Shown here: positions 35,085 to 44,533 of the stretch, piece by piece | Numbering within the stretch: the first letter of the stretch is position 1 | How the letters are laid out: each line of letters begins with the position of its first letter | Origin: Chryseobacterium vrystaatense | Lineage (GTDB): Bacteria > Bacteroidota > Bacteroidia > Flavobacteriales > Weeksellaceae | Direction of reading: 5' to 3' | Assembly: GCF_000737765.1 (NCBI RefSeq) | Contig: NZ_JPRI01000006.1 | Location: 180,874 to 244,873 of the forward strand | DNA: 64,000 bases | Program-made: the position numbers and the translations under genes | The notes under the pieces: generated by a model | The model's database searches: none | The model's input: only the letters and a program-made list of their open reading frames with translations | What the model was told of the DNA's origin: nothing

Positions 35085-35158
35085 AACAATAATTTTTAAT
35101 ATTTTTTTATTGATATTTTTTAGATGGAGTTGGATTGTGATTAGTAAATGAAAAATAT

Positions 35159-35362
35159 TTAAACATCCAGAGCATCTCTGTAGGATTTACTCATTTCTTT
35201 GATTCCTTTTTTATTCTTGATCCCTAATTTTTTATAAATATTAGATAAATGAGCTGAAAGTGTTCCTTCGGAAATATTAAGTGCCTGACACAAAAAGGTG
35301 AGGAGCTGTAAGGATCTCATAAGTTTCATTAACGGAGAGGAATGACTATAAAAAAACCTCAT
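35159..35362 (-). pseudogene. Degraded LuxR-type HTH fragment
   Basis: The last ~40 residues (ALNISEGTLSAHLSNIYKKL, then GIKNKKG) clearly match the helix-turn-helix end of the LuxR regulator at 33847. The N-terminal ~27 residues are unrelated, and the rest of the regulator is missing, so I read it as a truncated, decayed paralogue. The ATG at 35362 sits within the coaE terminator, a further sign that it is not a proper gene. It supports duplication of a peptide-regulator unit in this locus. Confidence 0.65.
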
Positions 35363-35387
35363 TAGAAAAATCTAACGAGGTTTTTTT
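35350..35387 (-). terminator. Intrinsic terminator of the ruvB-coaE operon
   Basis: AAAACCTCATTAGA and TCTAACGAGGTTTT form a stem (one mismatch on plus, a G-U pair on minus) with an AAAA loop and T-runs on both sides. The better pairing and the position fit leftward termination after coaE. Confidence 0.8.
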
Positions 35388-36016
35388 TATTCGATACTGA
35401 AGATGACCCGCTCGGTCTGTTCCTTGAGATCCTCCAGATTGGTGTTATTGTAAATAAGACAGTCTGCGAGTTTGATCTTATCTTTTTCAGGCATCTGCTT
35501 TTCCATAATGGATTCTACTTCGCGATAAGTTTTTCCGTCTCTGTCCATTACCCTTTTGGTTCTGATGTTATCCTCTGCGGTCACCAAAAGAGATTTGTAG
35601 CACTGCTTGTTGAGTTTTAATTCAAATAATAATGCAGTTTCTTTGAAGACTAAATATTTAGTCTGTTTCATCAGCCAATTTTCAAAATCAATCTTTACAG
35701 CTGGATGAATGATTTCATTTAATTCATGCAGCAGGTCTTTATCAGTAAAAACTTTTTCTGCTACATACTTTCTGTCATAAAGGCCATTCGCATCATAAGC
35801 TCCTTCGCCCAGTAATTCTTTGATCTTGATCTTGAGGTCTTCACTCTCATTGACAATGGCTTTAGCCCTGTCGTCGGAGTAATAGACAGGAAACCCGAAC
35901 TCTTCTATAAAGTGGGCTACGGTAGTCTTTCCTGAACCTATACCACCGGTAAGCCCGATGATCTTGGGTGATGGTTCCGGTTCTGCTTTCTGTGTTTCTG
36001 AATGTAATTCTTCCAT
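35387..36016 (-). CDS. coaE: Dephospho-CoA kinase
   Basis: A 209-residue P-loop kinase that phosphorylates the 3'-hydroxyl of dephospho-CoA, the last step of coenzyme A synthesis, in the cytoplasm. The nucleotide-binding motif is GLTGGIGSGKTTV (~21-33). DDRAKAIVNE and HPAV follow, and the lid-side region has TAEDNIRTKRVMDRDG, all usual for CoaE. The ~18-residue Glu/Pro-rich N-terminal extension before the core is unusual but harmless. It is the last gene of a four-gene minus-strand operon (ruvB, PaiB-like, MBL hydrolase, coaE) with gaps of 6-14 bases, ended by the hairpin at 35350-35387. The ATG at 36016 was chosen over an upstream TTG. Confidence 0.93.
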   Translation of the reverse strand: MEELHSETQKAEPEPSPKIIGLTGGIGSGKTTVAHFIEEFGFPVYYSDDRAKAIVNESEDLKIKIKELLGEGAYDANGLYDRKYVAEKVFTDKDLLHELNEIIHPAVKIDFENWLMKQTKYLVFKETALLFELKLNKQCYKSLLVTAEDNIRTKRVMDRDGKTYREVESIMEKQMPEKDKIKLADCLIYNNTNLEDLKEQTERVIFSIE

Positions 36017-36025
36017 AATCAAAAA

Positions 36026-36892
36026 TTAATATCCAAATACATCATTAAAACTGTGAATCTGATCCAGTCTTACCCCTTTCTCAGTCATTTTAAGACTTGC
36101 CAGTTCGTTGTGGGCATCGTGTTCAAAGAACAGTAGATATTCATTGTCTACACACTGCTTCAGGAATTTTCCTTTTTCTTCCATGGTAAGAAGCGGTCTT
36201 GTATCGTATCCCATTACATAGACCTGGTTGATATGTCTTGCAGTAGGAATAAGGTCTGCAGCGAAAACGATAGTTTTTTCCTGGTATTGGATGACAGGAA
36301 GCATTTGCTTTTCCGTATGTCCGTCTACGAAGATCACATCCATTTTTAGATCCGGAGCAAAACCATAGTTTCCGGTAGTCGGAAGGGGTAGAAAGTTTAG
36401 CTGCCCGCTTTCCTGTATAGGCAGGATATTTTCCTTCAGGAAACTTGCTTTTTCTCTGGGATTGGGTTCTGTAGCCCATTGCCAATGGTTTTCATTGGTC
36501 CAGAAATGAGCATTTTTAAAAGCAGGTCTGTATCCTGTTCTTTCATCATTCCATTCAATGGCGCCACCGCAATGATCAAAGTGCAGGTGAGTAAAAAAAA
36601 CATCAGTGATGTCTTCTTTTACAAAGCCAAACTTTTTAAGGTTTTTATCAAGACTGTCATCTCCCCAAAGCGAATAATGCCCGAAAAATTTGTCGTCCTG
36701 TTTATTGCCAAGACCGCAATCTACAAGGATCAGTTTTTTGCCGTCTTCTATAAGTAGGGATCTTGTTCCCAGTTCAATTAGGTTTTTTTCGTCTGCAGGA
36801 TTGGTTTTTTCCCACAAACTCTTTGGGACGACTCCAAACATGGCACCGCCATCCAGTTTAAATTTTCCACATTGTATTGGATATAGCTTCAT
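36026..36892 (-). CDS. MBL-fold metallohydrolase
   Basis: A 288-residue metallo-beta-lactamase-fold enzyme without signal peptide. The dinuclear metal motif HLHFDHCGG is complete (~102-110). Further metal ligands are likely in VDGHTEKQ (His), FAADLIPT (Asp) and FFEHDAHNE (His). The family hydrolyses esters, lactones or phosphodiesters; this subgroup resembles N-acyl homoserine lactonase-like proteins, but the substrate is not readable from sequence. It lies in an operon between a PaiB-like gene (14-base gap) and coaE (9-base gap). It is not evidently functionally related to either. Confidence 0.85.
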   Translation of the reverse strand: MKLYPIQCGKFKLDGGAMFGVVPKSLWEKTNPADEKNLIELGTRSLLIEDGKKLILVDCGLGNKQDDKFFGHYSLWGDDSLDKNLKKFGFVKEDITDVFFTHLHFDHCGGAIEWNDERTGYRPAFKNAHFWTNENHWQWATEPNPREKASFLKENILPIQESGQLNFLPLPTTGNYGFAPDLKMDVIFVDGHTEKQMLPVIQYQEKTIVFAADLIPTARHINQVYVMGYDTRPLLTMEEKGKFLKQCVDNEYLLFFEHDAHNELASLKMTEKGVRLDQIHSFNDVFGY

Positions 36893-36906
36893 ATATATTT
36901 TGATTA

Positions 36907-37518
36907 TTATTTTCTTATTAATTTCATCTTTTCGGCAATCTTTCTGCCGTTCTCATCCGAATTCTCAAGCTCTGAAATGATATTTTGAAAATCATGCTCC
37001 TTTCTGTTCTGAGAGAGTTTCTGTTTGATGAATATTTCTGTCGGAATTATTTTCAGCCCGAAAGCACCTTTCATTTCTTTTTCCACAAATTCCTTTCCCA
37101 TATCTTTTACCATCACCGGACATTTCTGGAAATTTTCATATTTGGACGTTAGCTTATCCAGATGCTGATAAAGTTCTCCAGGATTCATGAGCTGTACTGT
37201 TCCATGAATCTGTACGGCTTCATAATTCCATGTCGAAACATTCATGTGATCATACCAACTGCTCGAAATATAGGCATGAGCCCCCAGAAAATCACAGAGA
37301 ACTTCATCCCCGTCCTTTAATGTTTTGGCCTGAGGATTGGCTCTTGATATGTGAGTTTCCACATACATATTTTCAGGATCATCTTCATTAAGAATCATCA
37401 TCGAATGAGTTGCCCTTATTTTTTCAGCAGAAGAAATAAGTAAGGCAAAAGCATTTTCTCTGATAATTTCTTTCATCAGGTCAAAATCTTCGCTTCTGTA
37501 TAGTTTTGGAATAAACAT
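36907..37518 (-). CDS. FMN-binding negative transcriptional regulator, PaiB-like
   Basis: A 203-residue protein of the PaiB/FMN-binding split-barrel family. Landmarks include MFIPKLYRSEDFDLMKEII at the N-terminus, FALLIS, VETHISRANPQ, FLGAHAYISSSWY and VSTWNYEAVQIHG. Although Bacillus PaiB was described as a repressor, the fold is that of pyridoxamine-phosphate-oxidase-like flavin enzymes and no DNA-binding motif is visible, so the regulator name is traditional. A role in FMN-dependent redox or transfer chemistry is equally possible. It sits second in the ruvB operon, 6 bases after ruvB. Confidence 0.85.
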   Translation of the reverse strand: MFIPKLYRSEDFDLMKEIIRENAFALLISSAEKIRATHSMMILNEDDPENMYVETHISRANPQAKTLKDGDEVLCDFLGAHAYISSSWYDHMNVSTWNYEAVQIHGTVQLMNPGELYQHLDKLTSKYENFQKCPVMVKDMGKEFVEKEMKGAFGLKIIPTEIFIKQKLSQNRKEHDFQNIISELENSDENGRKIAEKMKLIRK

Positions 37519-37524
37519 ACAATA

Positions 37525-38547
37525 TTAAAATAATTCTCCAGGACTTTTCGGTCTGGATATGTTTAAATGCTGGTAAGCTTTATCGGTTACTTCTCTTCCT
37601 CTTGGTGTTCTGATAATAAATCCTTCCTGGATCAAAAAAGGTTCGTAAACCTCTTCCAGAGTTTCAGGGTTTTCAGCAATTGAGGTAGCCAGCGCTGAAA
37701 TTCCTACAGGCTTTCCTTTAAAATTTTCAATCATCACACGCATGATTTTATTATCCATTTCATCCAGGCCAAACTCATCCACATTAAGAGAGTTCAATGC
37801 ATATTTTGTAATATTGATCTCAATTTCTCCGTTTCCTTTGATCTCAGCAAAATCACGTACCCTTCTTAGCAAAGCATTCGCAATCCTGGGTGTTCCCCGG
37901 CTTCTTCTGGCGATTTCTATCGCTGCATCTTCATAAATCTTAATTCCTAAAACCCGCGAACTTCTCTGAATGATCATCGATAAAAGCTCTACAGAGTAGT
38001 ATTCAAGCCTGCTTTGAATCCCAAATCTTGCCAGCATGGGCTTCGTCAGCATACCACTTCTTGTTGTGGCTCCTACCAGCGTAAAAGGATTCAGCCCGAT
38101 TTGAACACTTCTTGCATTAGGGCCGGTTTCCAGCATAATGTCAATTTTATAATCCTCCATAGCGGAATACAGGTATTCCTCCACAATAGGAGATAAACGG
38201 TGAATCTCATCAATAAAAAGAACATCATTCTCCTCCAGATTGGTAAGTAAACCTGCTAAACTTCCCGGTTTGTCCAAAACCGGACCGGAGGTAATTTTAC
38301 AGCCTACACCAAGCTCATTGGCAATGATATTGGCTAAAGTTGTCTTACCCAGACCTGGAGGACCATGCAAAAGAACATGATCAAGAGCTCCACCCCTTTT
38401 TTTGGCAGCACTTACAAAAACTTCAAGGTTTTCCAAAGTCTTTCTCTGCCCCGCAAAGTCCTTAAAACTCTGGGGACGGATCTGCTCTTCCTGCATTAGC
38501 TCTTCCTGTGAGTAGTTTTCCCTGTCTGGATGTAAAAAATCTGGCAT
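37525..38547 (-). CDS. ruvB: Holliday junction branch migration helicase RuvB
   Basis: The 340-residue AAA+ motor of the RuvABC complex, which drives branch migration of Holliday junctions during recombination and repair. Motifs in order: Walker [11 protein letters not shown] (~64-73), Walker [11 protein letters not shown] (~112-121), sensor 1 LVGATTRSG, sensor 2 region [15 protein letters not shown], and a winged-helix C-terminus with [10 protein letters not shown] and RTPRGREVT. Length is standard. It heads the four-gene operon; ruvA and ruvC are not in the window. The candidate promoter is at 38576-38583. Confidence 0.97.
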   Translation of the reverse strand: MPDFLHPDRENYSQEELMQEEQIRPQSFKDFAGQRKTLENLEVFVSAAKKRGGALDHVLLHGPPGLGKTTLANIIANELGVGCKITSGPVLDKPGSLAGLLTNLEENDVLFIDEIHRLSPIVEEYLYSAMEDYKIDIMLETGPNARSVQIGLNPFTLVGATTRSGMLTKPMLARFGIQSRLEYYSVELLSMIIQRSSRVLGIKIYEDAAIEIARRSRGTPRIANALLRRVRDFAEIKGNGEIEINITKYALNSLNVDEFGLDEMDNKIMRVMIENFKGKPVGISALATSIAENPETLEEVYEPFLIQEGFIIRTPRGREVTDKAYQHLNISRPKSPGELF

Positions 38548-38575
38548 TAATTCATTTCATTTACCTCAAAGATAA

Positions 38576-38583
38576 CAAATTTA
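38576..38583 (-). promoter_or_regulatory. -7 box for the ruvB operon
   Basis: On the minus strand TAAATTTG matches TAnnTTTG, 28 bases before the ruvB ATG. Confidence 0.45.
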
Positions 38584-38695
38584 GACTAAGGTTAAGGTTT
38601 AGACTGAGAAAATTCAGGGATTGAAAAAAGCCTGAGATAGAGGCTGAGGTGAAGGTAAAGGCTAACTTGGATTTAGAGGATTAATTTATTTTAAG

Positions 38696-38703
38696 TATTT
38701 TTG
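38696..38703 (+). promoter_or_regulatory. -7 box for hutI
   Basis: TATTTTTG matches TAnnTTTG, 44 bases before the hutI ATG. A TTG at 38667 is 26 bases upstream, slightly beyond the usual spacing. Confidence 0.45.
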
Positions 38704-38747
38704 AGAGTAAATTAATTATAAACAAGCGGTAGCTTAATCTTAGATCA

Positions 38748-39974
38748 ATGAAGTTAATAGGACCCTTTAAACAGATAGTAACGTTAGCAGACCTTCCACT
38801 GAGAGGAAAATTATCTGATGAACAATTACAAGTTATTACGGACGGAGGAATTGTAGTAAATGACGGTAAAATTCAGAAAATCGGAAACTTCGAGGTATTG
38901 AAATCTGACCATCAGAATATAGAGGTTGAAACCATTGATGGAGAGCAGATTGTTCTTCCGGGATTGGTAGATTCTCATACCCATATCTGTTTCGGAGGAA
39001 ACCGGGCTAATGATTTTGCAATGCGAAACGCAGGGAAGACCTATCTGGAAATTGCTGAAAGTGGGGGAGGAATCTGGAGCTCTGTACAGCATACAAGAAA
39101 TGCTTCAGAAGAAGAATTATTGAGAACGCTACTGGAAAGAATAAAGTTTCTGATCTCATTAGGAATCACGACCATTGAAATAAAAAGTGGTTATGGATTA
39201 GATGTGGAAAATGAGTTGAAAATGCTCAGAATAATAAAAAAAGCACAGGGACAGACAAAAGCCAAGCTGGTTCCTACCTGTCTTTCTGCACACCTGAAAC
39301 CAAGAGATTTTGACGGAAGTAACGTAGAATATCTAAACTATATCCTTACCGAAATCTTACCTAAAGTAAAAGAAGAAGAGCTTGCTGCCCGAGTAGATAT
39401 ATTTATTGAAAAATCAGCGTTTCAGCCGGAAGAAAGTAAAGATTTTCTTCTTAAAACTAAAGACTTAGGTTTTGATATTACAGTTCATGCAGACCAGTTT
39501 ACACCGGGAAGTTCAAGAATTGCAGTCGAAGTGGGAGCCAGATCAGCGGACCATCTGGAGGCTACGATTGATGAGGATATTGAGTTTTTAGCACAGTCAG
39601 ATACAGTCGCTACAGCATTGCCGGGGGCCAGTTTAGGATTGGGTGAGAAGTTTACACCTGCCAGAAAATTACTGGATGCAGGGGCGATCGTGGCTATTGC
39701 CAGCGATTGGAATCCTGGTTCTGCGCCCATGGGCAATTTAATTACTCAGGCTTCAATTTTAGCAACGTTTGAAAAATTAACTACCGCTGAGGTATTGGCA
39801 GGAATGACATTCCGTGCAGCTTATGCACTGGGTCTTGAAGACATAGGAAAACTTGAAAATGGTAAGAAAGCAGATTTTGTGACTTTTAAAACCGATAATT
39901 TTCAGAATGTCCTTTACAACCAGGGGAGCCTGAAAGCAGACCGTGTTTACATTGATGGAAATAAAGCAGAGTAA
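38748..39974 (+). CDS. hutI: Imidazolonepropionase
   Basis: A 408-residue amidohydrolase that opens the ring of imidazolone-5-propionate to give N-formimino-L-glutamate, the third step of histidine degradation. The metal-binding HTHICFGGNRANDF (~76-89), a central EIKSGYGLD, the metal-ligand HADQF and the late ASDWNPGSAPMGN are all family-typical. It is cytoplasmic, with no signal peptide. The next gene (DUF695) starts two bases after its stop, so they share an mRNA. hutG, acting next in the pathway, is 3.5 kb downstream; hutH and hutU are not in the window. Confidence 0.95.
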   Translation: MKLIGPFKQIVTLADLPLRGKLSDEQLQVITDGGIVVNDGKIQKIGNFEVLKSDHQNIEVETIDGEQIVLPGLVDSHTHICFGGNRANDFAMRNAGKTYLEIAESGGGIWSSVQHTRNASEEELLRTLLERIKFLISLGITTIEIKSGYGLDVENELKMLRIIKKAQGQTKAKLVPTCLSAHLKPRDFDGSNVEYLNYILTEILPKVKEEELAARVDIFIEKSAFQPEESKDFLLKTKDLGFDITVHADQFTPGSSRIAVEVGARSADHLEATIDEDIEFLAQSDTVATALPGASLGLGEKFTPARKLLDAGAIVAIASDWNPGSAPMGNLITQASILATFEKLTTAEVLAGMTFRAAYALGLEDIGKLENGKKADFVTFKTDNFQNVLYNQGSLKADRVYIDGNKAE

Positions 39975-39976
39975 GT

Positions 39977-41074
39977 ATGGGGATTTTTGATAAGATTCTG
40001 GGTAAAAAGAATCCGGAAAAGCAGATAGGAACTTATAAAGAGTTCTGGGATTGGTTTTTGACAAAAGAAAAAACTTTTTTTGAAGTTGTTAAAAACAGAG
40101 AACATATTGAAGAGCAGTTTTTTGATATCATGGCTCCTGAACTTTCTAAGATCAATGACGGTTATTATTTTCTGGCAGGAATGTGTAATGAAAATACCGC
40201 AGAGCTTATCATTACCGTAGAAGGCGATGTCAAAAAAATGATTTTTGCTGAGGAACTTGTTGCGGCAGCTCCAGAGATCGAAAACTGGAAGTTTACCGCC
40301 CTGAAGCCCGAAACAAATATTGAAAATGTAGGCATTCGGATGAATGAATGCGAGTTTACAAAAGACAATATTTACTTCTATTCCAATGAAATAGAAGGCT
40401 ATCCCGATGAGATTGATCTGGCTTTTGTATATGAAAATTTAACCGAAGAAAACAAAGGTTCAGCTACAACCGGAATTTGTATTTTTCTGGATAATTTCTT
40501 AGGTGAGTTGAATTTTGCCACCCAAATCGATACCTTTAGCATTATCGGTAAAAATGAAGCGGAGAAAGAACTGGTTCCTATAGAAAAGTTAAAGGAATTT
40601 CTTCTTTGGAGAGAAAGAGAATTTACCGAAAAGTATAAAGACCTGCAGACTTTGGAAAATGAAGATCAGTTTTCTCTTCTTGAGGCAACTTTAGAAAATG
40701 GAATGCCCCTCATGGCGACAGTGAATGCTTCTTTGTTAAAGTACGATGCAAAAGCGTCATATCCATGGATCTCAGTCCTTAAAATATCCTATGACGGAAG
40801 CAATAATAATGGTTTTCCGGAAGAAAAGGATTACAATACCATGAACATTATTGAAGATTATGCAGCAGAAATTCTGACTCCTGAAAATGGTCATCTGTAT
40901 ATAGGGAGAGAAACGGCAGACAGCTGTAAAAGTATTTATTTTGCCAGCAAAGATTTCAGACAGCCCTCAAAAGTTTTTGATCAGATCATCAAAGACAACC
41001 CTCAATATAAAATTTCACTGGAAATTTATAAAGACAAATACTGGCAAAGTTTTGAACACTATAACGTAAATTAA
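39977..41074 (+). CDS. DUF695 domain-containing protein
   Basis: A 365-residue cytoplasmic acidic protein with no signal peptide or helices. Its C-terminal part (~235-365) fits DUF695: SYPWISVLKISYDG, GFPEEKDYNTMN, then NGHLYIGRETADSCKSIYFA. The N-terminal half, with WDWFLTKEKTFFEVV and an immunity-protein-like acidic make-up, is a second domain I cannot name. Function unknown. It starts two bases after hutI, so it is co-transcribed, yet nothing in it suggests histidine metabolism; the same adjacency in relatives would be the best clue. Confidence 0.7.
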   Translation: MGIFDKILGKKNPEKQIGTYKEFWDWFLTKEKTFFEVVKNREHIEEQFFDIMAPELSKINDGYYFLAGMCNENTAELIITVEGDVKKMIFAEELVAAAPEIENWKFTALKPETNIENVGIRMNECEFTKDNIYFYSNEIEGYPDEIDLAFVYENLTEENKGSATTGICIFLDNFLGELNFATQIDTFSIIGKNEAEKELVPIEKLKEFLLWREREFTEKYKDLQTLENEDQFSLLEATLENGMPLMATVNASLLKYDAKASYPWISVLKISYDGSNNNGFPEEKDYNTMNIIEDYAAEILTPENGHLYIGRETADSCKSIYFASKDFRQPSKVFDQIIKDNPQYKISLEIYKDKYWQSFEHYNVN

Positions 41075-41322
41075 AGCAGATTTTTAGTAAGTCAGGGAAG
41101 ACGAATGAGACGGTAAAACAACCCTGATTTTTATTTTTTTATATAAGTTTCCTTATATTGTGCCCCCGTTACTGTTGAATCTTTGAAGAAAACAGTAACT
41201 TTCTATAGTTCTTAAGTACACTCCTTGATAAGGAAAATAAAACAGTCATATTATTCTTTGAGTACTTCTGCCAGGGCTATGCCAGGTGTCTGTCAATATT
41301 AAAATACGAAAAAATAAAGGTG

Positions 41323-43335
41323 ATGAAATTTAAAAATCTAAAGTCTACTTTCAATAAAGGTGTTACTGTCCCAAGTCTCATTTTTATTATCGGAACATGT
41401 TTTCTGTCTGCTCTGTATCCCAAGCCTACAGAAAATATTTTAAATGAGATTAAACAGTTTATATTTATTAATCTGAATTGGGTGTATGTCTGGGCGGTCA
41501 CTTTATTTGTGATCTTTTTAGTGTACCTGTTGTTCAGTAAATATGCGAACATAAAGCTGGGTGCTAACGACAGCAAACCCGAATACTCTTTTTTTTCCTG
41601 GATTTCAATGCTGTTTGCAGCAGGAATGGGAATCGGCCTGATTTATTTCAGTGTGGCAGAACCTATGCAGCATTATTCTTCCGAAGTTTTTGCAGATAAT
41701 CATTACGTGAGCAGAGCAAAGCAGGCCCAGTTATATACCTTTTTTCACTGGGGAATTCATGCCTGGGCTATTTATGGAGTGGTAGGGCTTTCCCTTTCTT
41801 ACTTTGCGTACCGATACAGACTTCCGCTTTCATTAAGAAGCTGCTTTTATCCATTGCTGAAAGATAAGATTAACGGCAAATGGGGAAATGCAATTGATGT
41901 ATTTGCGTTATGCTGTACTTTCTTCGGGCTTACCACTACTTTAGGATTTGGAGTGGTACAGATCAGTTCAGGATTAAATATTCTTCACATCACCGCGGAA
42001 AACAGTTTTACCAACCAGGTGATTATTGTTATCAGTCTTATCTCGCTTTCCGTTTTTTCTGCGATCAGCGGAGTGGATAAAGGGGTAAAGATTTTAAGCA
42101 ATATCAATGTAATGAGTGTTATCGTACTCTTACTTTTTGTACTGATATTAGGCCCGACGGTCTATTTGATAGGAAGCTTTACGGATGGATTGGGAAACTA
42201 TATCAATAATTTTTTCAATCTTACTTTCAATACCCATGTTTACGAAAAAAATGCATTACCATGGTTTTATGACTGGACTATTTTATACTGGGCCTGGTGG
42301 ATTTCATGGTCGCCTTATGTAGGATTATTTATCGCAAGAATTTCCAAAGGACGCACGATCAGGGAATTTATTCTTGCAGTTTTGGTACTTCCTACATTAT
42401 TCAATTTTATCTGGATGTCGGTATTCGGGAACAGTGCCATATGGTTCGATCTCAATGTGGCCAATGGAAAATTAAGTCAGATGGCCTCTGATCCCGATGC
42501 ATTGATGTTCCGGTTTTTAGAATATATGCCTTTGTCAACCCTGACCGGCTTTTTTGTTATCGCCATCATTATTATTTTCTTTGTCACGTCAGCCGATTCG
42601 GGAATATTTGTGATGAATAGTATCGCAACTAAAAATTCCAGTAAATCTCCCAAATGGCAGATTGTGTTCTGGGGGATTTTGCTCGCTGTACTTTCTCTTT
42701 TACTATTAAACGCTGGAGGATTAAAGGCGCTTCAAAGCATGACTTTAATTACGGCATTACCCTTTTCAATCATTGTACTTTTATTTATAGTCAGCCTGAT
42801 GAAGGGACTTATGATCGATCAAAAATATTACGACACTAACTTTTCTGCTTCAACCGTTCCATGGTCCGGAGAATTTTGGAAAGAACGTTTAAAAAATATT
42901 GTCTCCTTTAAAGATAATTCTTCAGTAGATCATTTTATTCAGATAAAAACAAAAGAAGCCTTTACCGATTTGCAGCAGGAGTTTGCGTCCAATGGGATTG
43001 AAGCAAAAATAAATCATTATGAAAATCCTGTCAGAACAGAAATAGAGATTCATCAGGGAGTGGTCAATAATTTTATTTATGGAGTTGAAAATAAAATAAA
43101 AACTGTTTCTGAATACATGATCAATGAAGAAAATCTTCCGGATTTGGATGACAAGAAAACCCATTATCCACGATCTTATTTTGGAGATGGAAGGGAAGGG
43201 TACGATGTGCAGTACTTTACAAAGAATGAACTGATTTCAGACGTGCTCAAGCATTATGAGCGATTCCTGGAAATTGTGTCAGAAGAGCGCAATGAAATGT
43301 TTATCAGCAGTAATGCCAATCAGAAAAAAGAATGA
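41323..43335 (+). CDS. BCCT family transporter
   Basis: A 670-residue transporter of the betaine/carnitine/choline (BCCT) family with 12 membrane helices. The glycine-rich stretch AAGMGIGLIYFSVAEPMQHY is of the GMGIG type found in sodium-coupled members rather than the GMDIG of the CaiT exchanger. The family signature WAWWISWSPYVGLFIARISK-GRT is also clear. A ~130-residue cytoplasmic tail follows the last helix, which in BetP-like proteins helps osmotic control. The ATG at 41323 is preferred to the GTG just before it. It sits between hutI and hutG, so uptake of a histidine-related compound is possible, but a betaine is the default expectation. Confidence 0.9.
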   Translation: MKFKNLKSTFNKGVTVPSLIFIIGTCFLSALYPKPTENILNEIKQFIFINLNWVYVWAVTLFVIFLVYLLFSKYANIKLGANDSKPEYSFFSWISMLFAAGMGIGLIYFSVAEPMQHYSSEVFADNHYVSRAKQAQLYTFFHWGIHAWAIYGVVGLSLSYFAYRYRLPLSLRSCFYPLLKDKINGKWGNAIDVFALCCTFFGLTTTLGFGVVQISSGLNILHITAENSFTNQVIIVISLISLSVFSAISGVDKGVKILSNINVMSVIVLLLFVLILGPTVYLIGSFTDGLGNYINNFFNLTFNTHVYEKNALPWFYDWTILYWAWWISWSPYVGLFIARISKGRTIREFILAVLVLPTLFNFIWMSVFGNSAIWFDLNVANGKLSQMASDPDALMFRFLEYMPLSTLTGFFVIAIIIIFFVTSADSGIFVMNSIATKNSSKSPKWQIVFWGILLAVLSLLLLNAGGLKALQSMTLITALPFSIIVLLFIVSLMKGLMIDQKYYDTNFSASTVPWSGEFWKERLKNIVSFKDNSSVDHFIQIKTKEAFTDLQQEFASNGIEAKINHYENPVRTEIEIHQGVVNNFIYGVENKIKTVSEYMINEENLPDLDDKKTHYPRSYFGDGREGYDVQYFTKNELISDVLKHYERFLEIVSEERNEMFISSNANQKKE

Positions 43336-43348
43336 TTTAAAGGCAGTA

Positions 43349-43373
43349 TATGACATGAATGACGCATGTCATA
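43349..43373. repeat. Perfect 9-bp inverted repeat upstream of hutG
   Basis: TATGACATG and CATGTCATA are exact inverted copies with a 7-base spacer, 100 bases before the hutG ATG and 14 bases after the BCCT stop. There is no T-run. It is a plausible operator for a dimeric regulator. Confidence 0.5.
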
Positions 43374-43472
43374 GAACGTTTTTGAAATTGTACATACGAG
43401 CGTTTTAATATCTAAACAATATTATTTAGATTTACCATATAAAATGCTGTAATAAAATTTAACTTAAAATCT

Positions 43473-44396
43473 ATGTTTCAGGATACTTGGCAAGGCAGAT
43501 TGGATGGAGAAGAACTTCTTTTCCACAGAATATTTCAGAGAGTCAGAGAAGAACGTAATTATGACAATATCGCAGCGGATGATTTCGTTCTGCATGGTTT
43601 TGCCGTAGATGAAGGAGTAAGAAGAAATAAGGGCCGTCAGGGAGCAAAAGATGCTCCTGATGTGATCCGTAAAAATATGTCTAATTTTCCCGTAATACGT
43701 CCTGATTTTTCCCTTTTAGATTTTGGAAATGTAACCTGTGAAGACGGTGATCTGGAAAGCACCCAAAACACACTTGCGAAAAACGTATCCAAAGTATTGC
43801 TGAAGGGAGGAAAGTCACTTGTTTTTGGTGGAGGTCATGAAGTAACTTACGCTCATTATTTAGGAGTGAAAACAGCGTTTCCGGAACAAAAAATCGGAAT
43901 TATCAATATTGACGCTCATTTTGACAACAGACAGCCGGAAGAGGGAGTGGGGGCAAGTTCAGGTACAGGATTCTGGCAGATTGCACAGGAAGGGCAGATC
44001 AATTCACTGCACATCGGAATACAGAGAAATTCAAATACATTGAAACTGTTTGATACAGCCCATCAGTACGGAATGAAGTACATCCTTGCAGACGAACTCT
44101 TTTTTGAAAACCTTCCTTCTATTTATCAGCGTATTGATGAACTTACAGAAAGTGTGGATTTTATCTATCTTACCATCTGTATGGATGTGTTCAACGCATC
44201 AATTGCTCCCGGAGTTTCAGCTTCCGCATATAATGGTATCTTTGCAGATACACCTTTTATGCACTTTTACAGGCATATTTTAAAAAGTAAAAAACTGATA
44301 GCGCTGGATGCAGCTGAAGTTAATCCTTCGCTTGATATTGAAGACAGAACCGCAAGATTGGCTGCGTGTCTTGTGAATGAATGGTTTATGATCTAG
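43473..44396 (+). CDS. hutG: Formimidoylglutamase
   Basis: A 307-residue enzyme of the arginase/ureohydrolase superfamily that converts N-formimino-L-glutamate to glutamate and formamide, the last step of the short histidine-degradation route. Manganese-binding motifs are FGGGHEVT (~119-126), NIDAHFDNR (~148-156) and TICMDVFNASIAPGVSA (~230-246). Pairing with hutI in the same neighbourhood supports this over arginase or agmatinase. A perfect inverted repeat lies 100 bases upstream (43349-43373). It is followed by an aldehyde dehydrogenase gene 137 bases on. Confidence 0.88.
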   Translation: MFQDTWQGRLDGEELLFHRIFQRVREERNYDNIAADDFVLHGFAVDEGVRRNKGRQGAKDAPDVIRKNMSNFPVIRPDFSLLDFGNVTCEDGDLESTQNTLAKNVSKVLLKGGKSLVFGGGHEVTYAHYLGVKTAFPEQKIGIINIDAHFDNRQPEEGVGASSGTGFWQIAQEGQINSLHIGIQRNSNTLKLFDTAHQYGMKYILADELFFENLPSIYQRIDELTESVDFIYLTICMDVFNASIAPGVSASAYNGIFADTPFMHFYRHILKSKKLIALDAAEVNPSLDIEDRTARLAACLVNEWFMI

Positions 44397-44533
44397 GATA
44401 AAATTATATTATTTCGATAGAGAAAATCATTCCTTTATTTACCCTTTAAGGAACAAAATTTGTTACTTTCACGATGCTTTTATAATAAAGGCATTAATAA
44501 ATTCATTTTTGAATTTAAAACAGAAATTAGATT

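Noticed and set aside
36141..36485. 114-codon ORF inside the MBL hydrolase gene
   Set aside because: Same-strand out-of-frame shadow of a gene with a complete metal-binding motif.
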